The position numbers and the translations under genes are program-made. The notes under the pieces were generated by a model. That model was not told the origin of the DNA. It was given only the letters and a program-made list of their open reading frames with translations, and ran no database searches. From Gammaproteobacteria bacterium (GTDB lineage Bacteria > Pseudomonadota > Gammaproteobacteria > GRL18), in NCBI GenBank assembly GCA_030632625.1, contig DAOVUK010000065.1, positions 1 through 10,342 of the forward strand: a stretch of 10,342 nucleotides of DNA, given 5' to 3'. Positions within the stretch are counted from its first letter, which is position 1, and each line of letters starts with the position of its first letter. Shown here piece by piece: positions 5,742 through 10,342 of the stretch.

Positions 5742-7394
5742 ATGACTGATTCATTAATCAATTCACTAAAAACTCAGTTAGTGCTTCTTGAAGATAGCAT
5801 CCAGCAGGAAAAATCAGCCTGTCATTATATTACTCTGGAAGTGCCCTTAGAACCGCCGGCAGCATTAATACCTGTGGATATTGATGGCAGTTTTTTCCTG
5901 TCCAAACCGGACTCCGGCTTCACAATGCTTGGCTTAGGCTCACTTTTAACAATAACAAAACAGGGTAACAATCGGTTTAACTCAGTTAAAACGGCGTTTT
6001 CCAATATACTGAACCAGTGGTATCACACTAAAAATACAAATTCTCCTATTGCTTTTTTAGCCTTTGCCTTTGATGAGAATGATCCGATGAAAAATAAATG
6101 GGCGCATTTTCCAAACACCTTACTGACCATTCCTATTGTCCTGATAAAGGAAAGTCATTCATGCCAGACAGTACTGGTAAATATAAAGCTTGATCGGACC
6201 GGCTATGACGCCACTTTCACCACAATAGAAGAATTATTAAAGCAATTTTTTTATCATTCAAAAAAACAAACTGAAGTTCATGAGCAATCTGCTAAACAGG
6301 CTGATTTCTCAGCAGCAGTCGACCAACAATCAGGTTCAAGGAAAACAACCTGGCAAACACTGGCAGAAAAAGCCATTACTCAGATCCACTCAGGCCGCTT
6401 TGACAAACTGGTCACCAGCCGCCAGCAATCGTTACCAACAGCCAGTCAAATTTCTGTCCCTCATCTGATCCGAAGGCTGATAAAGCATTATCCCAGCTGT
6501 ACCATTTTATGCTATCGCAGCTCATGTGAAACATCAGCAAAAACGGTTATTTCCGCATCACCCGAAAAGCTGGTGACATTACAACATCCTGATATTCAAA
6601 GTAATGCACTCGGCGGGACAATTTTTCGCCCCGATCAGCAAACAAGCAATTCATCAGACTTTTCCTCAAACAAGTATTCCGCACCATTACCATTTTTCCT
6701 TAAACAGCAGACAAATCAATCAGATGCGGAACTATATGAAAGTAAAAAATTATTGAAAGAGCATCATTTTATTTCTCAGACAATTTATCAGAACCTTGAT
6801 CCACTATGCCACACATTGAAAATGCCGGTGTCACCTTTTTTAATGAAACTACATAACTTATACCATCTGGAGACTCCGATTCAGGGTAAATTAATGGCTG
6901 ATTATGATCTATTTGATGCCATTGAGGCACTGCATCCAACCCCGGCCGTTGCCGGTCTGCCTGCCCGACAGGCCAGACAGTGGCTGCTGGAAAACGAAAA
7001 TTATCATCGCGGCTGGTATACCGGTGCATTTGGCTGGCTGGACGGCAATAATAATGGTGATCTGTCTGTGATGCTGCGCTGTGCGCTGATTCAGAACGCT
7101 TTACCCGCTGATGGCTCTTTGCCGGCTGAAGGCTCTTTGCCGGCTGAAGGCTCTTGCTCTCTACAGGCTAAAGGCTCTGCTGATGGCTCTTGCTCTCTAC
7201 AAGCTAAAGGCTCTGCTGAAGGCTCCTCACTGGCTGAAGGCTCCTCACTAGCTGAAGGCTCTCAATCCGGCAGCAATCAGAAGAAGAGCCAGCTGGATTT
7301 ATTTGCCGGTGCGGGTTTGGTTGCAGAATCGACCCCTGATGCTGAATGGCAGGAAACTGAGCTGAAAATGCAAACCATTCTGGAAATGCTATGA
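5742..7394 (+). CDS. menF: Isochorismate synthase MenF with an inserted repeat region
   Basis: Cytoplasmic enzyme converting chorismate to isochorismate, the first committed step of menaquinone synthesis. At 550 residues it is well over 100 longer than E. coli MenF (431). The chorismate-binding domain fills the C-terminal part. Expected catalytic residues are K222 (FDKLVTSR), E275 (SASPEKLV), E340 (LLKEHHF) and E538 (EWQETELK). The first two match the general base and acid, the last two the Mg ligands. HPTPAVAG (398-405) and RGWYTGAFGW (423-432) are typical of the isochorismate synthase branch. Extra length comes from a spacer near 297-332 and from a tandem-repeat insert at 454-507. An in-frame TAA lies immediately before the ATG, so this is the first possible start. 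menD follows after 35 bases. Anthranilate or aminodeoxychorismate synthase is unlikely given the men neighbours. Confidence 0.93.
   Translation: MTDSLINSLKTQLVLLEDSIQQEKSACHYITLEVPLEPPAALIPVDIDGSFFLSKPDSGFTMLGLGSLLTITKQGNNRFNSVKTAFSNILNQWYHTKNTNSPIAFLAFAFDENDPMKNKWAHFPNTLLTIPIVLIKESHSCQTVLVNIKLDRTGYDATFTTIEELLKQFFYHSKKQTEVHEQSAKQADFSAAVDQQSGSRKTTWQTLAEKAITQIHSGRFDKLVTSRQQSLPTASQISVPHLIRRLIKHYPSCTILCYRSSCETSAKTVISASPEKLVTLQHPDIQSNALGGTIFRPDQQTSNSSDFSSNKYSAPLPFFLKQQTNQSDAELYESKKLLKEHHFISQTIYQNLDPLCHTLKMPVSPFLMKLHNLYHLETPIQGKLMADYDLFDAIEALHPTPAVAGLPARQARQWLLENENYHRGWYTGAFGWLDGNNNGDLSVMLRCALIQNALPADGSLPAEGSLPAEGSCSLQAKGSADGSCSLQAKGSAEGSSLAEGSSLAEGSQSGSNQKKSQLDLFAGAGLVAESTPDAEWQETELKMQTILEML
7101..7262 (+). 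repeat. In-frame 18-bp minisatellite inside menF
   Basis: Nine 18-base lengths in a row, encoding LPADGS, LPAEGS twice, CSLQAKGSADGS, CSLQAKGSAEGS, then SLAEGS twice. The two LPAEGS units (7119-7136, 7137-7154) are identical in DNA. The two 36-base units (7155-7190, 7191-7226) differ at three positions, and the last pair (7227-7244, 7245-7262) at two. Each unit type is duplicated side by side, which points to successive slippage or unequal recombination. All changes keep the reading frame. Confidence 0.95.
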
Positions 7395-7429
7395 CTATTC
7401 ACTGCTTATCACTGCTTATTTAGACCATT

Positions 7430-9241
7430 ATGAAGCCAGCCCATTCTCAAACTAAAAATTCTACCGGTGCCATTAATTATCAATGGGCATTTGGTCTGAT
7501 TCATTATTTTGCCCTGCAGGGTGTCACACAGGCGGTGATCTCTCCGGGGTCACGCTCCACACCGCTGGCTCTGGCCTGTGAAAGACACCCGGATATTACC
7601 ACCTGGGTTCAGATTGATGAGCGCAGTGCCGGTTTTTTTGCCCTGGGCCTGGCACAGCAGGAGCAGCAACCCGCAATTTTGATTTGTACTTCAGGCAGTG
7701 CGGTTGCCAACTGGTTTCCAGCAGTGGTTGAAGCCAGTCATTCTTATACTCCGCTGCTGTTATTGTCTGCCGACAGACCTGCTGAGCTGCAAAATTGCGG
7801 TGCCAATCAAACCATTGATCAAAACTTTTTATTCGGCTCTCATGTGCGGCAGTTTATCGCCCTTGAACATGCTGATGAAACATTACTTAAAAGTAATTAT
7901 CTAAAAAGAATCACCACACAGGCTTATGGCAAAACTCTTTATCGGAAACCCGGGCCGGTACATTTAAACATTCCATTCAGAGAGCCTTTACTGCCCCGAC
8001 GATTTACCGCAGATGAACTCAATCATTTTATTAACCGACTCAGTCAGCGGAGCATAGAATCTGCCACCCCGATTATCCAGTCAAATATTTCCAGCTCATC
8101 TATTTCCTCTTCTCATCTTTCAAAAAAAAGTCTGGATTTGTTAACACAAATAGTCAATAGTGGAAATGGATTGATCATCTGCGGTCGATTGACTTATCAG
8201 GAAAAGCATGGATTTGAAAAAATATTATCTAAATTAGCAGAAAAACTAAATTGTCCTGTACTTGTCGATCCCTTATCCACTCTTAGACACTCGGCTTTAC
8301 CTGCGGCACATTTTATTTATAATTATGATCATTTTCTCAAACAATACCGTGATAACAATAAAAAATTTACCCCGGACTGGATCCTGCGATTTGGACAGTT
8401 TCCAGTGTCAAAAAACCTTCTCAACTACCTGCAGCAACTGGACAGCCATAGCATTCTTGTCAGCTCCTATGGTGATAGTCTGGATCCCATTCATAAGGCC
8501 AATACTCTGCTGCACACTTCGCCTGACAGGCTGTGTCAACAATTATTAAAGACCTCAGTAAAAGCCGGCACAAAAAAATGGCTGCATGACTGGCAGAAGT
8601 CTGAGCAACGTTCTGAAGATATCATCCATGAAACGCTCGATAAGTGTACTGCTTTGTTTGAAGGCCATGTCATTAATACCCTGCTCGATATAATTCCAGA
8701 AAATAGTTTGCTGTACAGCGGTAATTCTATGGCCATACGAGACTTTGACACATTTGTCACCCGTGCTGCTGCTCATGGCAAAAAACTGTCCTTTCACTGC
8801 AACCGGGGCACCAGCGGTATTGATGGCAATCTGTCCACTTTTTTTGGGCTTCTTGGCAAGCAAACTCAAATAAATAAAAGCTATGGCGTTGCTCTGCTGG
8901 GTGATTTAAGTTTCTATCATGATATGAATGGCCTGCTGATCGGCAAACAATTAAATGAGCTTGGCTATAGTGCAGCGATTATAGTCATCAATAATAACGG
9001 CGGCGGTATTTTCAATTATCTGCCGCAAAATCAACTGGATGACTTTGATAAGCTCTGGAAAACTGAAACCAATCTGGATTTTCAACACAGTGCCGAACTT
9101 TATGGCTTAAATTATCAGCGGATAGAAAATCACCAGGAACTCGAAACAAAACTGCCAGCGGTTATTTCTCAATCTGGTATTCAGATCGTAGAAGTTATTA
9201 TCGAGCAGCAAACTAGTGTAAAATGCCATAAGAAAATTTAA
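7430..9241 (+). CDS. menD: SEPHCHC synthase MenD
   Basis: Thiamine-diphosphate enzyme joining 2-oxoglutarate to isochorismate to give 2-succinyl-5-enolpyruvyl-6-hydroxy-3-cyclohexene-1-carboxylate. Its 603 residues hold ISPGSRSTPLA (37-47), the catalytic glutamate E64 in DERSAGFFALGLA, TSGSAVANWFPAVVEA (88-103) and GANQTIDQ (124-131). The C-terminal cofactor domain has GNSMAIRDFD (431-440), NRGTSGIDG (458-466) and GDLSFYHDMNG (491-501). NNNGGGIF (521-528) completes the Mg/ThDP site. A Ser-rich linker (about 208-229) lies between the first and middle domains. The start is the first ATG after an in-frame TAG at 7421. No convincing ribosome site precedes it, so translation may be coupled to menF. 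The 10-base CACTGCTTAT occurs twice in tandem in the gap (7400-7419). Confidence 0.97.
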   Translation: MKPAHSQTKNSTGAINYQWAFGLIHYFALQGVTQAVISPGSRSTPLALACERHPDITTWVQIDERSAGFFALGLAQQEQQPAILICTSGSAVANWFPAVVEASHSYTPLLLLSADRPAELQNCGANQTIDQNFLFGSHVRQFIALEHADETLLKSNYLKRITTQAYGKTLYRKPGPVHLNIPFREPLLPRRFTADELNHFINRLSQRSIESATPIIQSNISSSSISSSHLSKKSLDLLTQIVNSGNGLIICGRLTYQEKHGFEKILSKLAEKLNCPVLVDPLSTLRHSALPAAHFIYNYDHFLKQYRDNNKKFTPDWILRFGQFPVSKNLLNYLQQLDSHSILVSSYGDSLDPIHKANTLLHTSPDRLCQQLLKTSVKAGTKKWLHDWQKSEQRSEDIIHETLDKCTALFEGHVINTLLDIIPENSLLYSGNSMAIRDFDTFVTRAAAHGKKLSFHCNRGTSGIDGNLSTFFGLLGKQTQINKSYGVALLGDLSFYHDMNGLLIGKQLNELGYSAAIIVINNNGGGIFNYLPQNQLDDFDKLWKTETNLDFQHSAELYGLNYQRIENHQELETKLPAVISQSGIQIVEVIIEQQTSVKCHKKI

Positions 9242-9284
9242 CAAAATGTATAGTGATTATTCTGACTACCTATTCTGAGCAATT

Positions 9285-10118
9285 ATGACCTGGAACACTG
9301 TAAACCAATACGATTTTACCGATATACTTTACCATCATGGTAGCGATGAGCGAGCTGGTATTGCCAAAATTACCATTAACCGGCCAGAAGTTCGTAATGC
9401 TTTTCGACCCGAAACAGTTGCCGAGTTGATAGAGGCTTTTCACCATGCTCATTATGATGCCGCTATCGGCATCATCATTTTTACCGGAGCGGGTGAACTG
9501 GCCTTTTGTTCCGGAGGTGATCAAAAAGTGCGCGGGGAAGATGGCGGTTATAAAGATACTCAGGGCCTCAACCACCTCAATGTGCTTGAATTACAGCGTC
9601 AGATAAGAACGCTGCCTAAGCCTGTGGTTGCCATGGTTGCCGGTTATGCAATAGGCGGTGGTCATGTGTTACACCTGATCTGCGATTTAACCATTGCTGC
9701 AGAAAATGCCCGTTTTGGTCAGACAGGCCCCAAAGTAGGTAGCTTTGATGCCGGCTTAGGTGCTGGAATTATGGCTCGCACCATCGGCATGAAAAAAGCG
9801 AAAGAAATCTGGTATCTGTGTCGTCAGTATGATGCCCGGCAAGCCCTGGATATGGGTCTGGTTAATACTGTGGTACCATTAGAACAACTGGAAGCAGAAA
9901 CTATTTCCTGGTGTCAGGAAATGCTGCAGCACTCCCCTACTGCTCTGCGGATACTAAAATCAGCATTTAATGCTGACACAGACGGACTGGCAGGCATTCA
10001 GGAATTAGCAGGCAATACCACCGCTTTATTTTATATGACCGAAGAAGGTCAGGAAGGCCGCAATGCCTTTATTGAAAAACGTCCGCCTGATTTCAGTCGT
10101 TACAAACGCAGGCCTTAG
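9285..10118 (+). CDS. menB: 1,4-Dihydroxy-2-naphthoyl-CoA synthase MenB
   Basis: Crotonase-family enzyme closing the second ring of the naphthoquinone from o-succinylbenzoyl-CoA. The 277 residues show [10 protein letters not shown] (31-40), [15 protein letters not shown] (75-89), the oxyanion-hole region AGYAIGGGH (119-127) and [12 protein letters not shown] (146-157). Against E. coli MenB, Q146, G148, S153, D155 and Y250 fall at the active-site positions Q154, G156, S161, D163 and Y258. Glycine at 148 marks the bicarbonate-dependent type I enzyme. An in-frame TGA at 9276 makes ATG 9285 the first possible start. The ribosome site is weak (GAG). It lies 43 bases after menD, with no menH between them, unlike the E. 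coli order. The ending [12 protein letters not shown] is typical of full-length MenB. Confidence 0.97.
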   Translation: MTWNTVNQYDFTDILYHHGSDERAGIAKITINRPEVRNAFRPETVAELIEAFHHAHYDAAIGIIIFTGAGELAFCSGGDQKVRGEDGGYKDTQGLNHLNVLELQRQIRTLPKPVVAMVAGYAIGGGHVLHLICDLTIAAENARFGQTGPKVGSFDAGLGAGIMARTIGMKKAKEIWYLCRQYDARQALDMGLVNTVVPLEQLEAETISWCQEMLQHSPTALRILKSAFNADTDGLAGIQELAGNTTALFYMTEEGQEGRNAFIEKRPPDFSRYKRRP

Positions 10119-10136
10119 GGCCGTGGAAAAAATAAA

Positions 10137-10342
10137 TTGAATCGTTTATCCATCTGGTGGCTGGCCATTCGTCCAAAAACCCTGTCTATATCAGTGACAC
10201 CTGTTTTTTTAGGTTCTGCACTAGCATGGCAGGCACATGGTATGTTTTCACTGCTGACTTTTTGTATAATCTTAGTTTCTGCACTTTGTATTCAGATTGG
10301 CACCAATCTTTATAATGATGCTGCTGATTTTGAAAAAGGTGC
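10137..10342 (+). CDS. menA: 1,4-Dihydroxy-2-naphthoate prenyltransferase MenA, 5' part
   Basis: The window ends after 68 codons. The reading frame encodes a membrane prenyltransferase of the UbiA family, which attaches the isoprenoid tail to dihydroxynaphthoate. WLAIRPKTLS (residues 8-17) opens the first helix, and a second hydrophobic segment leads to QIGTNLYNDAADFEKG (53-68), the first Asp-rich prenyl-diphosphate/Mg motif. The start is inferred as TTG at 10137. An in-frame TAG (10116-10118, also the menB stop) lies just upstream, and no ATG or GTG in this frame precedes the conserved N-terminus. TGGA ten bases upstream is a possible ribosome site. The 18-base gap to menB indicates an operon. 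UbiA itself is less likely given the menFDB context and the GTNLYND motif. Confidence 0.9.
   Translation, partial: MNRLSIWWLAIRPKTLSISVTPVFLGSALAWQAHGMFSLLTFCIILVSALCIQIGTNLYNDAADFEKG

Noticed and set aside
7113..7256. Possible CRISPR array or intergenic satellite
   Set aside because: The units are contiguous with no spacers, keep the menF reading frame, and are followed by the intact conserved C-terminus of MenF.
8555..8869. Minus-strand open frame of about 100 codons within menD
   Set aside because: It lies opposite highly conserved MenD sequence, has no recognisable domain or ribosome site, and is best explained as an antisense shadow.

Overview
The window looks like chromosomal DNA of a low-GC gammaproteobacterium capable of anaerobic respiration, at least of nitrous oxide. 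It holds two divergent blocks separated by a 380-bp AT-rich promoter region (5362-5741). The protein types (two-domain c4-like cytochrome, MenF/MenD/MenB/MenA set, perfect FNR boxes) support the phylum and lifestyle; I cannot name the genus.

Left block (minus strand, 126-5361): a nitrous-oxide respiration locus of the clade II (Sec-exported, 'atypical') type. In transcription order it contains nosZ, a monohaem cytochrome c, a dihaem cytochrome c and a six-helix membrane protein that I take to be NosB. Hairpins separate the genes. A strong terminator follows nosZ, a second hairpin follows the monohaem cytochrome, a terminator plus an extra inverted repeat precede nosB, and a 33-nt near-perfect palindrome ends the block. 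Perfect FNR boxes (TTGAT-N4-ATCAA) stand before nosZ and before the dihaem cytochrome gene. The locus therefore reads as several separately controlled units rather than one operon. The accessory genes nosD, nosF, nosY, nosL, nosG and nosH are not in the window.

Right block (plus strand, 5742 to the window edge): menaquinone biosynthesis genes in the order menF, menD, menB and the first 68 codons of menA. Short gaps (18-43 nt) suggest one operon. No menH, menC or menE is seen here. MenF carries a 54-residue in-frame minisatellite inserted just before its last Mg-binding segment, the oddest thing in the window.

Working together (inference): menaquinone made by the right-hand genes could carry electrons to the periplasmic cytochromes and on to NosZ, which reduces N2O to N2. 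A weak FNR-like box before menF hints that quinone supply and N2O reduction may respond to the same low-oxygen signal. No RNA genes, insertion sequences or CRISPR arrays were seen.
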